A stretch of DNA of 64,000 nucleotides from Acidobacteriaceae bacterium (GTDB lineage Bacteria; Acidobacteriota; Terriglobia; Terriglobales; Acidobacteriaceae). Both the position numbers and the translations under genes were made by a program. Location: the NCBI GenBank assembly GCA_003139095.1, contig PLHW01000072.1:85813-149812 (forward strand), in the 5' to 3' direction. Under the pieces are notes generated by a model that was not told where the DNA came from, made no database searches, and saw only the letters and a program-made list of their open reading frames with translations. Every line of letters begins with the position of its first letter. Position 1 is the stretch's first letter. Positions 37,575-47,706 of this stretch are shown one piece after another.

Positions 37575-39446
37575 CTATTGCACGCTAAACACCGCCGCCG
37601 TCCGCGCCGGCAAGGTCACCACTATCTTCCCGTCAGAAATCTCCGCCGTCTGTCCCCCAAAAATTCCCCGCAGCCCCCGCGCCTTCTCCAGCGGAGTATC
37701 GTCAATCGCAATCTCCAGCCGCCGCGACGTCCCCGCGTTGTTATAAATCACCAGCAGCCGTTCCTCCGCGGTCTCCCTCAGAAACGCGTAATACCCATCG
37801 TCCCATCCGATGTGCCACTGCTTTCCCCGCCGCAGCGCCGGATGTTCCTTCCTCAGCGCGATCAGCGATTGTACGTACGCGAACACATCCTGCTGCTCCG
37901 CCGTCCGTCCCGCCGCCGTAAATGCATTCCGCGCATCCCCGGGAAATCCCCCCGGAAAATCCCGCCGGTTGTCCGGGTCCTCTCCCCCCGGCAGCGCAAT
38001 CTCGTCTCCCGCATAAATCTGCGGCGTCCCCCGCATCGTCAGCAGCAGCGCAAACGCCGCCTTCAGCTTGCCCGCATCGCTTCCCTTCTCGCTCACAAAG
38101 CGCCCGTCGTCGTGATTGCCCAAAAACGTCACCAGCGTCTCCGGATGCGGATAAAACTCGTCATGCCGCAGCACAGTGACGATCTTCTCCATCGACTCGC
38201 CCTTGACGATCGTGTCCCGCAACGCGTTGCACAGCGGAAAATCGAACACCGTCGCCAGCCCGGTATCCACGCCATCAAACTGCTTTCGCCCGCCCTCAAA
38301 AAATGCCGTGATCGAGGAATCCGGGTCCGCCACCTCACCTACATCGTTCATCCGCGGATACACCTCGCGCAACCGCGCATGCCATCCGCTCCAAAATTCG
38401 CGCGACGAATACGGAAATGTATCCAGCCGAAATCCATCCAGCTCCGCCATCTCCGTCCACCACATCGCGTTCTCCGCCAGATACAGTCCCAGTTCGCTAT
38501 CGTCCGGATTCAAATCCGGCAGTTTCCCCGCAAACCAGCCCTCCAGCATGTTGCGATATTCGCGCGGCGAAGCATGCGGGTCCACGATCCCCAAAAAAGA
38601 ATAGGACGGCTCCAGATGATGCGCCGGGGATCCATGAAACCACGTCGGCGTCGGCGGATCATCCGCCCACGGATGCTTTGGCCCCGTATGATTCGCCACG
38701 TAGTCGATCAGCACCTTCATCCCGAGCCGGTGCGCATCCGCCACCAGCGCCTGATATTCCGCCATCGTTCCCATGTGATCGTCGAGCGCATAAAAATCCA
38801 CCACATGGTATCCGTGATAATCCGAATCCGTGTTCTTCCACACCGGCGTCAGCCACAGCGTCGTCACGCCCAGTTCGTGCAAGTATCCAAGATGTTCGCG
38901 TATCCCACGCAGATCGCCGCCGTGATACGCCTTCGGCACGCTGCGGTCATAAATCCCGTTCGATCCCGCCGGCTTGTCATTCGACGGATCGCCGTCCGCA
39001 AACCTGTCCGGCATGATCAGGTAGATCACATCGTCCTGCGAAAAGCCTTCGAAATGTCCCTTCGTCGCGGCCCGCTCCCGCAGCGTCCACGGCGCCGTCG
39101 TCGAGCCCGCGTCCGTACTAATCCGCAACTCCGCGTTTCCCGCCCGCGCCTCGCCGCCAATTTTCAGGTGAATAAAAAGGTAGTGTCCGTTCGCCGATGC
39201 CTTCGCGCCCACCAGCGCGATGCCCCGCGCCGTGCTCTTCACTCTCGCCCCGCCCAGGTTCTCGCCCGTCACCAGCAGCGTGACCTCCGGCGTGTAATGG
39301 GTCCACCAGTTCGGCGGTTCCACCTTCCGCACCACCGGAGCCTGTCCCGACGCCAGCGCCGCCGTCAACCAAACGAGCGTCAGCCCGAGCAAAGTCAGCC
39401 CCGCAACACGAGGCAAACGTCGACTCCTCCTGCGCGTGTATGTCAT
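37575..39446 (-). CDS. Secreted GH13 alpha-amylase/neopullulanase-like enzyme
   Basis: Hydrolyses alpha-1,4 (and possibly 1,6) glucans outside the cytoplasm. Signal peptide with arginine-rich n-region (TRRRSRRLPRVAGLTLLGLT). An N-terminal Ig-like/cyclomaltodextrinase-type domain (VVRKVEPPNWWTHYTPEVTL) precedes the GH13 barrel: VIYLIMPDRFADGDPSND, GVTTLWLTPVWKN, nucleophile Asp in ELDGFRLDTFPY, acid Glu in MNDVGEVADPD and transition-state Asp in FLGNHDDGRF. At 623 residues it resembles SusA/neopullulanase enzymes. It lies downstream of an Oar-like TonB receptor in the same direction. Confidence 0.93.
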   Translation of the reverse strand: MTYTRRRSRRLPRVAGLTLLGLTLVWLTAALASGQAPVVRKVEPPNWWTHYTPEVTLLVTGENLGGARVKSTARGIALVGAKASANGHYLFIHLKIGGEARAGNAELRISTDAGSTTAPWTLRERAATKGHFEGFSQDDVIYLIMPDRFADGDPSNDKPAGSNGIYDRSVPKAYHGGDLRGIREHLGYLHELGVTTLWLTPVWKNTDSDYHGYHVVDFYALDDHMGTMAEYQALVADAHRLGMKVLIDYVANHTGPKHPWADDPPTPTWFHGSPAHHLEPSYSFLGIVDPHASPREYRNMLEGWFAGKLPDLNPDDSELGLYLAENAMWWTEMAELDGFRLDTFPYSSREFWSGWHARLREVYPRMNDVGEVADPDSSITAFFEGGRKQFDGVDTGLATVFDFPLCNALRDTIVKGESMEKIVTVLRHDEFYPHPETLVTFLGNHDDGRFVSEKGSDAGKLKAAFALLLTMRGTPQIYAGDEIALPGGEDPDNRRDFPGGFPGDARNAFTAAGRTAEQQDVFAYVQSLIALRKEHPALRRGKQWHIGWDDGYYAFLRETAEERLLVIYNNAGTSRRLEIAIDDTPLEKARGLRGIFGGQTAEISDGKIVVTLPARTAAVFSVQ

Positions 39447-39525
39447 GGGAGTTCCGCGGAACGATGAGATGAGCCGGGAGAGCGGGGAAGCCCGCTCTCC
39501 CAGATGTTGCCCGGCCAGTTGCTGC

Positions 39526-42500
39526 CTAGAACGTGATGCGAACCGACAGCTGGATCTCGCGCTCGCTCTGGTAACGCAGTGACGTCACCTGCCCGAACCC
39601 GCCTCCGTCGTTCATGTTCCCGTCCGGCTGGCTGAACTGCGGAGTGTTCGCGATGTTGAAGACTTGGCCCTGGAACTGGCCATGGAAGCGCTCGGTGAAG
39701 TTGAAGTTCTTGCTGATTGCCAAGTCCATGGTCTTGAAGCCCGCTCCAGTGAACGGATTCCGCGGCGAATCCCCCGGCGCCACTGGAGTGTTCGAGCCCG
39801 GCACCGTCGCCTGCTTCGCGAACGACGACGTCACGAACCACATGTGCGGATTGTTCGTCTGCGACAGCGGTCCCACCACGTTCGGCCGCGTGCTCGGGCT
39901 GCTGCAGTAGTCGCACACTACGTCGAACGGAAATCCGCTCGATAGCGTCACGATCGGACTGAACTGCCATCCGCCCAGCAACGCATCCAGCGCCGGGTTC
40001 CAGTCGTGCCCGTACGTCTTCCCGCGCCCGAACGGCAAATCATAAATCCCGTTGAACACGAACCGGTTGCGCACATCCATGTTTGAATTCGCGCGCTCCC
40101 TGGTTTTCCAGTCAAACGGATCGACCACGTTCCCGCCGTAGCGGAAGTCCGTGTCGAAGCCCGCCTGCGTATTGTCAATGGCGTGCGACCACGTGTACGC
40201 CCCGGTAAACTGCAGCCCCTTCGACAGGTGCCGTTCGATCAGAGCATGCAACCCGTTATAGACCGAGCTGCCGCTCGTATCGTTCACCGGCACCGTGCCC
40301 AGGCCCGGGAACGGCTGCACTCCTGCCGTCCCGTAAATCGCGCGGTTCACATCGTAGAACGTCGACAGGTGCGCACCCTTGTTGCCCACGTACGCCAGTG
40401 TCATCGCCGTCTGCGCGTCGATCTGATGCTGGAATTGCACGTTCCATTCCTGCATCCGCGATGTCGTGTCGCTGGGCAGCCATCCCGTTAGACTCACGCT
40501 CTGCGGATGCGTCAGGCTGACCGGCAACTGCGTTTTGTCCGGAAATCCGCTCGCCGTAATCGACCCGATGTTCGGCGTCCCATCCGGATTCATCGTCGCC
40601 AGTCCGCCCAGCGTCAGGAATGTCCCGGTTCCGTTCCCGAAGTACCCGCCATTGGTCAGCGCGTTCTGATACGAGTAGTACGCGCTTCCGCCAAACGGCG
40701 CGTTTTCCGACATCTGCTTGTCGATGCCCTCGCGCTCGATAAAGTAGAAAATTCCGTAGCCGCCGCGAATCACCGTCTTCTGATCGCCTTTCAGGTCATA
40801 CGCGAATCCAATGCGCGGTGCAAAGTCGTGCTTCGGGTTCGATAGCGTGCTGTCGGAAATCCCGTTCTGCCCCGCCAGCTCAATCGCTCCCGTCGCTACA
40901 TTAAAGTTCGCCATCCGGTTGTTGATCTCCGTCGGCCATGTGTACAGGTCGTAGCGCAATCCCAGGTTCAGCGTCAGCCGGTTGTTTACGCGAATATCGT
41001 CCTGCCCGTAAAAGCCGTTTTCCCAGCTCCGGGTGTGGAAGTATCCGTTCGACGGCCCCACCTGGTAGTCGTTGATCCAGCCCGCGATCAAGTCCGCCTG
41101 CTCCCAGCCCGTCGACCACGGCTGCCCTTCGTTCGCCTGGAAGTAGCCCTTGCCCGCGATCGGGTTGAAAAAGGTTACCTGCCGCCAGATGATGTTCGCT
41201 CCAAACTTAAAGTTGTGCCGTCCTTTCACCCACGACACGTTGTCTGAAATCTGGTACGTATCTTCCGGAACAAAATAATCGCCGTAGTCTCCCGTATAAG
41301 AAAGCTGGCTGCCGTTGTTTCCGATCAACGCTCCGCCGCCGAGCAGCGGCCCGGTATTCGCATTCGGAATCCCCAAATTCGCCGAAAGCGGAACGCTCCC
41401 GAACGGCGGCTGGTATCCCAGGAACGACCGCACATACCCGATGCGGAATTCGTTCACTATGCTGCTTCCGATCGTGTGCGTCTCGCCCAGCACAATGCTG
41501 CGCGGATGCTGGAACTGGAATCCCGATCCATATCCCGCCGGCAGTGTTGGCAACTGCGAAGTCGTCGTGTCTGTATCCTGCCCATAGCTGTAGCGCGCGA
41601 ATATCTGGTCCTTCTGGCTCAGGATGTAATCCAGCCGCACGTTGAAGTCATTAAACTTCTGCAACTGCACGCGCCCCGGCTGATAGTTGTTCTCCAGGCA
41701 GACTCCGTCTCCGCCCGCTGCGCTCGCCGCCAGCGTGCATCGCGAATCGCTGCCGCTGATCGTCGGCGTCGGAAACGCCTGCAAATACGCCGCGCCCGCC
41801 GGCACCAGATTCGTAAACACATTTCCCGGCACCGGTACGCCCCCTCCGCCCGGATAGAACAGTTGCTGCGGCGACGGAGTGAACAGCAACTCCGAGAAGT
41901 TCCCCGTCCGCTCCAGCGCCGACGGCACCGTGATCGGCCCATCCAGCAGCGGATACGACTGCCTCAATCCCTGGTAGTCGCCATAGATAAACAGCTTGTT
42001 CTTGAAGATTGGTCCGCCCCCCGCAAATCCAAATTGGTTGCGGTGAAACGGCAGTGCCGGGGCTCCCGAAAAATAATTCGGATTCGCATCCGCCGCGTTA
42101 TTTCGAATCTGCCAGAACACATCCCCGTGAAAGTCGTTCGTTCCCGACTTATACGTCGCGTTCACGACCGCTCCGCCCGCTCGCCCATACTCTGCCGGCG
42201 CAACGTTCGTGTCCACGCGGAATTCCTGAATCGCGTCCGGATCCACGAAAAACACAATCGTGTTCACCAGCGACTCGTTGTTATCGATGCCGTCAAACAG
42301 ATAATTGTTCGCCTGCAAGCGCACGCCGTTCGCCGAAATCGCTCCGCCGCCGCTCTCCGCGTACCGGAACGTCTCCGCCTGGTTTCCCTGTCCGGACTGC
42401 GTGTTGCCCGGCTGTCCGCGCGTCACGCCCGGTTCCAGCGCGGCCTCTTGCAAAAAGTCACGGCCATTCAACGGCAGGTCCGTCAATTGCCGTCCCACCA

Positions 42501-42903
42501 CCACGTCGCCCACTCCGGACGACGCCGTATCGATGATCGGTGTGGCCGCCGTCACCTCCACCGTCTGTGTCGTCGACCCGAGTTGCAGCGTGATCGCCAG
42601 GTTCAGCGTCTGCGCCGTCTGCAACACTACGTCCTGCACGGCCTTCGCAAAATTCGCCATTTCCACCTGCACCCGGTACGCTCCCGGGTCCAGCGACGGC
42701 ACAGTAAACAGTCCTTCCCCGTTCGTCTTGACCGTGATCGTCCGCCCCGTCGCCGGGTTCGTAACGGTCACTGCGGCATCTTGGATCACCGCGCCCTGCG
42801 AGTCGCTTACCGTTCCTAAAATCGTACCCGCGCTCGATTGTCCATACGCCATGCCTGCCAGGCACGCCATCACCATCACGACCGCGAATAACTTGTGACT
42901 CAT
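39526..42903 (-). CDS. Oar-like TonB-dependent receptor with carboxypeptidase-regulatory domain
   Basis: 1125-residue outer-membrane protein. Signal peptide (MSHKLFAVVMVMACLAGMAY, GQ). A CarboxypepD_reg-like beta-sandwich (ILGTVSDSQGAVIQDAAVTV, LDPGAYRVQVEMANFAKAVQ), then a plug with LNGRDFLQEAALEPGV and LFDGIDNNESL, and a large barrel ending in SEREIQLSVRITF with terminal Phe. The ATG at 42903 has GGAGGAA directly upstream, so the upstream extension of the frame is not used. This family is expanded in Acidobacteria for uptake of oligosaccharides and other large substrates. The neighbours point to maltodextrin. It diverges from a membrane-bound regulator. Confidence 0.94.
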   Translation of the reverse strand: MSHKLFAVVMVMACLAGMAYGQSSAGTILGTVSDSQGAVIQDAAVTVTNPATGRTITVKTNGEGLFTVPSLDPGAYRVQVEMANFAKAVQDVVLQTAQTLNLAITLQLGSTTQTVEVTAATPIIDTASSGVGDVVVGRQLTDLPLNGRDFLQEAALEPGVTRGQPGNTQSGQGNQAETFRYAESGGGAISANGVRLQANNYLFDGIDNNESLVNTIVFFVDPDAIQEFRVDTNVAPAEYGRAGGAVVNATYKSGTNDFHGDVFWQIRNNAADANPNYFSGAPALPFHRNQFGFAGGGPIFKNKLFIYGDYQGLRQSYPLLDGPITVPSALERTGNFSELLFTPSPQQLFYPGGGGVPVPGNVFTNLVPAGAAYLQAFPTPTISGSDSRCTLAASAAGGDGVCLENNYQPGRVQLQKFNDFNVRLDYILSQKDQIFARYSYGQDTDTTTSQLPTLPAGYGSGFQFQHPRSIVLGETHTIGSSIVNEFRIGYVRSFLGYQPPFGSVPLSANLGIPNANTGPLLGGGALIGNNGSQLSYTGDYGDYFVPEDTYQISDNVSWVKGRHNFKFGANIIWRQVTFFNPIAGKGYFQANEGQPWSTGWEQADLIAGWINDYQVGPSNGYFHTRSWENGFYGQDDIRVNNRLTLNLGLRYDLYTWPTEINNRMANFNVATGAIELAGQNGISDSTLSNPKHDFAPRIGFAYDLKGDQKTVIRGGYGIFYFIEREGIDKQMSENAPFGGSAYYSYQNALTNGGYFGNGTGTFLTLGGLATMNPDGTPNIGSITASGFPDKTQLPVSLTHPQSVSLTGWLPSDTTSRMQEWNVQFQHQIDAQTAMTLAYVGNKGAHLSTFYDVNRAIYGTAGVQPFPGLGTVPVNDTSGSSVYNGLHALIERHLSKGLQFTGAYTWSHAIDNTQAGFDTDFRYGGNVVDPFDWKTRERANSNMDVRNRFVFNGIYDLPFGRGKTYGHDWNPALDALLGGWQFSPIVTLSSGFPFDVVCDYCSSPSTRPNVVGPLSQTNNPHMWFVTSSFAKQATVPGSNTPVAPGDSPRNPFTGAGFKTMDLAISKNFNFTERFHGQFQGQVFNIANTPQFSQPDGNMNDGGGFGQVTSLRYQSEREIQLSVRITF

Positions 42904-42955
42904 GTTTCCTCCAATTCGAGACATAACAAAATAGATCGCTGTAAACGGCGCGGCA

Positions 42956-42968
42956 TCTATCTGATAGA
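42956..42968. promoter_or_regulatory. Small palindrome upstream of the Oar-like receptor
   Basis: TCTATC-T-GATAGA, 6-bp perfect arms with one central base, about 55 bp upstream of the receptor's start. It is a candidate binding site for a regulator, but short enough to occur by chance. Confidence 0.35.
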
Positions 42969-43065
42969 CAGTTCTGTACCTCGCCTCCATTCAAGCAATA
43001 TGGAGAGCCCGCTTTTACAGAAACAGGATAACCGTGCAGTTTTAAGGCAAAAAAACTCGATTGGT

Positions 43066-43099
43066 AGGTTTCACTAGGTCTTGCTAAGGTTACAGAGGT
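43066..43099. promoter_or_regulatory. Four helically phased AGGT direct repeats
   Basis: AGGT occurs at 43066, 43076, 43087 and 43096 (spacing 10, 11 and 9 bp) within taggtttcac-taggtcttgc-taaggttaca-gaggtaaaat. Direct repeats on one face of the helix are the usual sites for winged-helix regulators of the OmpR/ToxR type. Exactly such a protein is encoded 50 bp downstream. Confidence 0.5.
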
Positions 43100-43149
43100 A
43101 AAATAGTTTCGTTGCAACAGTCTGCGTAGGATTGTTACTTCCCTGTTCG

Positions 43150-44406
43150 ATGGCTGTCACACGCACTTTCGCGCTTGGCTCGGAAGAATTCTTCCAACAA
43201 ATAGATCACATTACCAAAAGCCATATTCTCCGCGGCTCGGAATCTCTCTGCCGCCTCCTTCAATACCTCGCCAAGCAATCGCTCCTTCACCCCGACGCTC
43301 CCCTCAAGGAGTATCAAATTGCCACCGAAGTTTACGGCCGCCGCTCCGACTTCGATCCCCACTCCGATTCCACCATTCGCGTTCAGGCCGGCCGTCTTCG
43401 CATCAAGCTCGCCGAGTATTACGCCACCGAGGGCGCAAACGACTCCATCCTCGTCAAGCTCCCCAAAGGCAGCTACCACCTCGTGTTTGAGGCGCGCCAC
43501 GCCCAACTCGAGCCGCACCCGTCTCTCCCCGTCGCCGATTCACCCGCCGAGCCCGCGCACACCGCTCCCCGCTGGCCCTTCGCCGTCCTCGTCCTGCTCG
43601 TTTGTCTCATCGTCTCTCTGTCCGCGCTCGGCGCTCTGCTCTGGACCCGCAAGCAATCCGACGCTTCGCCTTCATCCCCCGCCACGCGCCCCGCCTCCGG
43701 TCCGCTCGCCGATTTCTGGAAGCCCTTCACCTCCGGCTCCGAAGAGCCGTGGGTCATCTTCAGCAATGCCGCTTTCACCGGACGCCCCGAAACCGGCATG
43801 CGCTACTACAACTCCCGCGAAGATTCCAAAACCGCCGTCTACGATCACTACACCGGAGTCGGCGAAGTCCTCGCCGTTCACGCCCTCGACGAAGCCTTCA
43901 GCTCCCTCAGCCACAGAATTCGCGTCAAGCGCGGCAGCCTCTTCACCCTCGACGACGCCAGCGATTCCAACCTCATCTTCGTGGGCTCCCCTTCGGAGAA
44001 CCTCTCTCTCCTCGATATCCCCGGCACCAGCGAATTCGTCTTCGAGCGCGTAGCCTCCGGTCCCCGCCGCGGCGATCTTTCCATCGTCAACCGTCATCCC
44101 CGGCCCGGCGAAGCCGCCCGCTATCTCGCCAGTCCCTCCGACGTGCCCCTCACCGAAGACTACGCTCTCATCGCCTGGGTCCCCGGCGTCAGTCCGCAGC
44201 GCCTCATCATGATCCTCGCCGGCACCACCACCTTCGGCACCCAGGGCGCCGTAGAATTCGTCTGCCGCCCTGACTCCGTCCGCAAACTAATGCAAACCGT
44301 CTCCACTCAAAAACCCGGAATGTCCCCCTTCGAAGCCCTGGTCCGCATAAAAATTGCGAGAGGCGTCCCCATAGACGAAGAACTAGTAGCCCTCCGCCCC
44401 CGCTAG
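43150..44406 (+). CDS. Membrane-anchored ToxR/CadC-like transcriptional regulator
   Basis: The N-terminal part (about 1-115) looks like a winged-helix domain of the trans_reg_C kind (PLKEYQIATEVYGRRSDFDP, STIRVQAGRLRIKLAEYYAT, LPKGSYHLVFE). One transmembrane segment follows (about 143-165, FAVLVLLVCLIVSLSALGAL), then a periplasmic domain of about 250 residues of unknown fold (PWVIFSNAAFTGRPETGMRY, DLSIVNRHPRPGEAARYL). One-component regulators of this design sense outside the cytoplasm and bind DNA while in the membrane. It is divergent from the Oar-like receptor with 245 bp between. ATG 43150 is preferred over TTG 43132. Confidence 0.78.
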   Translation: MAVTRTFALGSEEFFQQIDHITKSHILRGSESLCRLLQYLAKQSLLHPDAPLKEYQIATEVYGRRSDFDPHSDSTIRVQAGRLRIKLAEYYATEGANDSILVKLPKGSYHLVFEARHAQLEPHPSLPVADSPAEPAHTAPRWPFAVLVLLVCLIVSLSALGALLWTRKQSDASPSSPATRPASGPLADFWKPFTSGSEEPWVIFSNAAFTGRPETGMRYYNSREDSKTAVYDHYTGVGEVLAVHALDEAFSSLSHRIRVKRGSLFTLDDASDSNLIFVGSPSENLSLLDIPGTSEFVFERVASGPRRGDLSIVNRHPRPGEAARYLASPSDVPLTEDYALIAWVPGVSPQRLIMILAGTTTFGTQGAVEFVCRPDSVRKLMQTVSTQKPGMSPFEALVRIKIARGVPIDEELVALRPR

Positions 44407-44486
44407 AAAGAAACAAACGAGGAGCAGTCGGCCCCGCTGGGAATGTGTAAGGAATCTCACGCGAAATGAAGTTCAAGGGATTGAAA

Positions 44487-44516
44487 CTGAGAGCTGACAG
44501 CTGAGAGCTGACAGCT
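44487..44516. repeat. Two-copy 14-bp tandem repeat between convergent genes
   Basis: CTGAGAGCTGACAG occurs twice head to tail and continues into CT. It is located between the convergent stops of the regulator and the transporter genes. It belongs to the same style of reiterated AGCT-containing intergenic words seen elsewhere in the window. Confidence 0.6.
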
Positions 44517-44518
44517 AC

Positions 44519-45871
44519 CTACGTCTTCGCCACCACCGCGCCCCGCGGCAGCACCCCGCTCCGCTGCCGCACGTCGTACAAGTCCTCCACCCGTTGCGTC
44601 AACACCGCCGCCAAAATAAAAAATATTCCGCCCGCCACCACCGCCGCCAGCCGATTGTTATTCAGGAGATGCGCCATCACCCACCCAAACACCAGCGACG
44701 CCGTAATCTCCGGAATCACAATAAAGAAATTGAAGATTCCCATGTACACGCCCGTCTTCCCGCTCGGCAACGATCCCGCCAGAATTGCATACGGCATCGA
44801 GAGAGTGCTGGCCCAGGCAATCCCCACACCCACCATCGAAATCAGCAGCACATATTTGTCATGTACCACTCCCACCGAAAGCAATCCCAATCCCCCGCAC
44901 AGCAGGCAAAAACTGTGCGTAACCTTGCGCCCAAACTGCCGCGCCAAAAACGGCAGCACAAACGAAAATCCAAAGCACACCAGCGAGTACATCCCAAAAC
45001 AAATTCCCGCCCACTCCACGCCCGCCGTGTACAGCGGCGACACCGTATCCGGCGCCCCAAACACATTCCGCGCCACCGCCACCGGAAAATACAGCCACAT
45101 GCAAAACAATCCCATCCACGTACAAATCTGCACCCACGCCAGTTGCCGCATGGTGCGCGGCATCTCACGGATCGACTTCAATATCTCCCGTGCCCCCGCT
45201 CCCAGCCCGTGCGCGGCCGCCTTCTGCTTCTCAAACTCCGCAAAATTATCCGGCGGATATTCCTTCGTCGTAAACACCGTCCACAACACCGCTCCCAAAA
45301 ACGCCGCCGCCCCAATGTAAAACGACAGCCGCACCGTAAATGGAATCCCTCCTGCGCTCGCCGTTCCGCCCACGTGAAAAACATTCGTCAGCAAATACGG
45401 CAGCGCCGACGCCACCACCGCTCCCAGCCCAATAAACAGGCTCTGCATGGCAAAGCCGCGCGTCCGCTGAAATTCCGGCAGCAAATCCGCCACAAACGCC
45501 CGAAACGGCTCCATGCTGATGTTGATGCTCGCATCCAGCACCCACAGCAGCCCCGCCGCCATCCACAGCGCGCCGCAGCGCGGCATCAAAATCAGCGCCG
45601 CCGAACTCAAGATCGCCCCCGTCAAAAAATAAGGACGCCGCCGTCCCAGCCGTCCCCAAGTCCGGTCGCTGGCATGTCCAATAATCGGCTGCACAATCAA
45701 TCCCGTCAGCGGCGCCGCCAGCCACAGCATCGGGATCTGATCCGCCCGCGCTCCCAAATACTCATAGATGGCGCTCATATTCGCCATCTGCAATCCCCAC
45801 CCAAACTGAATCCCCAAAAACCCAAAGCTCATGTTCCAGATCTGCCAGAACGTGCGTGGTGGTTTATCCAT
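44519..45871 (-). CDS. GPH/MFS sugar transporter (maltose/sucrose type)
   Basis: 450-residue inner-membrane symporter with about 12 hydrophobic segments. Typical features: [20 protein letters not shown] at the N-terminus, [24 protein letters not shown] in the loop after TM2, and a [20 protein letters not shown] segment. This is the pattern of plant-type sucrose and Caulobacter-type maltose transporters of the GPH family. It lies 36 bp downstream of malQ in the same direction, so imported maltose or maltodextrin can be handed directly to MalQ. Confidence 0.9.
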   Translation of the reverse strand: MDKPPRTFWQIWNMSFGFLGIQFGWGLQMANMSAIYEYLGARADQIPMLWLAAPLTGLIVQPIIGHASDRTWGRLGRRRPYFLTGAILSSAALILMPRCGALWMAAGLLWVLDASINISMEPFRAFVADLLPEFQRTRGFAMQSLFIGLGAVVASALPYLLTNVFHVGGTASAGGIPFTVRLSFYIGAAAFLGAVLWTVFTTKEYPPDNFAEFEKQKAAAHGLGAGAREILKSIREMPRTMRQLAWVQICTWMGLFCMWLYFPVAVARNVFGAPDTVSPLYTAGVEWAGICFGMYSLVCFGFSFVLPFLARQFGRKVTHSFCLLCGGLGLLSVGVVHDKYVLLISMVGVGIAWASTLSMPYAILAGSLPSGKTGVYMGIFNFFIVIPEITASLVFGWVMAHLLNNNRLAAVVAGGIFFILAAVLTQRVEDLYDVRQRSGVLPRGAVVAKT

Positions 45872-45906
45872 GAATTTCTAACCTCAGACCTCGTACCTCC
45901 GACCTC

Positions 45907-47433
45907 TCACCTCTCATACAGTCCCGCAAACAACCGCAGCCGCGCACTCAGTTCCTTTCCGAGCGCCCCCGCCTTGTATCGCCACTTCCAGTTCCCGCTC
46001 ACCCGCCCCGGCAAATTCAGCCGCGCCTCCGAGCCCAGCCCCAGCACATCCTGCAACGGCACAATCGCAACATCCGCCACCGACTGCATCACCGCCCGGA
46101 TCATCACCCAGTTGATCTCCGCATCGTCGCGAAAATTTAAATACGCCCGCGCGAACTCATGCTCCTTGCGCACATCCTCCAGACTCCGCGTCGAATCCGC
46201 GCCCACCGAACTATTCCACCATCCTACCGTCGTATCGTTATCGTGCCCGCCCGTATACGCCACCAGATCGCGGCTGTAATTATGCGGACGAAACGACGGC
46301 CCCTGCGGATCGGTTCCAAACGCAAACTGCAAAAGGCTCATCCCCGGCAGCCCAAACTGCTGCCGCAATTTCTCCACTGGAGGAGTAATCACCCCCAGGT
46401 TCTCCGCCACAATCGGCAACCCGCCAAACGCATTCTGCAAGGCCGACAAAAAATCTTCCCCCGGCCCCTTGCGCCAGCACCCATGGATCGCCGTCGTCTC
46501 TCCGCCCGGAACTTCCCAGTACGCCTCAAATCCGCGGAAGTGATCCAGTCGCACCATGTCAAACAGCGCCAGCGACGCCCGAAACCGCTCGATCCACCAC
46601 TTATACCCGCGTTCCGCCAGCGCCTCCCACCGGTAAATCGGATTCCCCCAAAGCTGTCCCGTCGCGCTGAAATAATCCGGCGGCACTCCCGATACCACCG
46701 TCGGCGCGCCTTTCTCATCCAGAAAAAACAAATCCGGATGCGCCCACACATCCGCGCTGTCGTGCGCCACATAAATCGGAATATCGCCCATGAAGCGAAT
46801 CCCGCGATCCTTGCAGTAATCCCTCAGCCGCTGCCACTGGTCAAAAAATTCAAACTGCCAATACTTATAAGCCGCAATCTCCGGCGCCATTTTCTTCCGC
46901 CACTCGCCGAGCGCCTTCGCCTCCCGGCCCCGCAGTTCCGCTTCCCACGTCGTCCACATCGCGCCCGCATGCGCATCCTTCGCCGCCATAAACAAGGCAT
47001 AGTCGTCCAGCCACGCGCCGGCCCCCTCCGCAAAGCGCTCGAACGCCGCCCGCTCCGCGCCCGACGCATCGCTGAAAAAAACTTCCGCGGCCCGCCGCAG
47101 CAAAGGCATTTTGTATTGAATGACGGCTCCGTAATCCACCGACTCTTCCGGAAACGCAGGGACCTTCGCAAGATCCGAAGCCTGCAACAGTCCCCGCTCC
47201 GCCAGCCGCTCCAGGCTGATGAGCAAAGGATTTCCCGCAAACGCCGAAAAACACTGATAAGGAGAATCGCCATACCCGGTAGGATTCAGCGGCAAAACCT
47301 GCCACAACTTCTGTCCCGCATCCGCCAGAAAATCCGCAAACTCAAACGCGCAAGGCCCCAGGTCGCCTACGCCAAACCGCCCCGGCAACGAAGTGATATG
47401 AAGAAGAATGCCGCTACAACGAGGGAATTTCAC
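45907..47433 (-). CDS. malQ: 4-alpha-glucanotransferase (amylomaltase)
   Basis: GH77 enzyme that transfers maltosyl units between maltodextrins in the cytoplasm. Signatures: FPRCSGILLHITSLPGRFG, WQVLPLNPTGYGDSPYQCFS, MGDIPIYVAHDSADVW, nucleophile Asp in VRLDHFRGFEAYWEVP, acid Glu in IVAENLGVITP and GGHDNDTTVGWW. A GTG at 47433 (VKFPRCSG) gives the usual start. A TTG at 47469 extends it by 12 residues, but its GGGGAGG is too close to work well. It is upstream of and co-directional with the MFS sugar transporter. Confidence 0.94.
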   Translation of the reverse strand: MKFPRCSGILLHITSLPGRFGVGDLGPCAFEFADFLADAGQKLWQVLPLNPTGYGDSPYQCFSAFAGNPLLISLERLAERGLLQASDLAKVPAFPEESVDYGAVIQYKMPLLRRAAEVFFSDASGAERAAFERFAEGAGAWLDDYALFMAAKDAHAGAMWTTWEAELRGREAKALGEWRKKMAPEIAAYKYWQFEFFDQWQRLRDYCKDRGIRFMGDIPIYVAHDSADVWAHPDLFFLDEKGAPTVVSGVPPDYFSATGQLWGNPIYRWEALAERGYKWWIERFRASLALFDMVRLDHFRGFEAYWEVPGGETTAIHGCWRKGPGEDFLSALQNAFGGLPIVAENLGVITPPVEKLRQQFGLPGMSLLQFAFGTDPQGPSFRPHNYSRDLVAYTGGHDNDTTVGWWNSSVGADSTRSLEDVRKEHEFARAYLNFRDDAEINWVMIRAVMQSVADVAIVPLQDVLGLGSEARLNLPGRVSGNWKWRYKAGALGKELSARLRLFAGLYER

Positions 47434-47598
47434 TCGGCTACCATACGCAGGTCGGACCCACGGAAGCAAGCCTCCCCGCCAGAATTTCTCAAAACCTGCA
47501 TAAATAATCTCTAAGAACTCAGTCCGGAAGGATGTTGTTCCTGATTCTGCAGCAGGCAGCTCGTGATTTTGCAGCAGGTATCTTTTGATTTTGGGTGG

Positions 47599-47652
47599 CG
47601 CAGCGCTTCAGCGCTGCGATAATTGCATGTTTCGAAATGCGGCTTCAGCCGC
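47599..47652. repeat. Pair of REP-like hairpins with a common CTTCAG core
   Basis: CGCAGCGCT-TC-AGCGCTGCG (9-bp arms, 47599-47618) and GCGGCT-TC-AGCCGC (6-bp arms, 47639-47652) stand 20 bp apart in the gap before the next gene. A third, GGGCT-TC-AGCCC, occurs at 57899-57910. These are small palindromic dispersed elements. Confidence 0.6.
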
Positions 47653-47706
47653 TGCGGTAATAACTCTCGCTCCGGACGACTTCATCCGCAGACTAAACAA
47701 CGCCAC

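Noticed and set aside
37470-39467. Forward-strand open frame (about 665 codons), arginine/proline-rich
   Set aside because: Antisense to the GH13 gene; composition is that of a shadow frame with no recognisable domain.
44487-44516. Terminator for the convergent regulator/transporter genes
   Set aside because: AGCT palindromes are present but no stable stem followed by a T-run; better described as a tandem repeat.
44594-46279. Forward-strand open frame (about 560 codons) across MFS and malQ
   Set aside because: Covers two clear reverse-strand genes and their gap; extreme His/Arg/Pro content.
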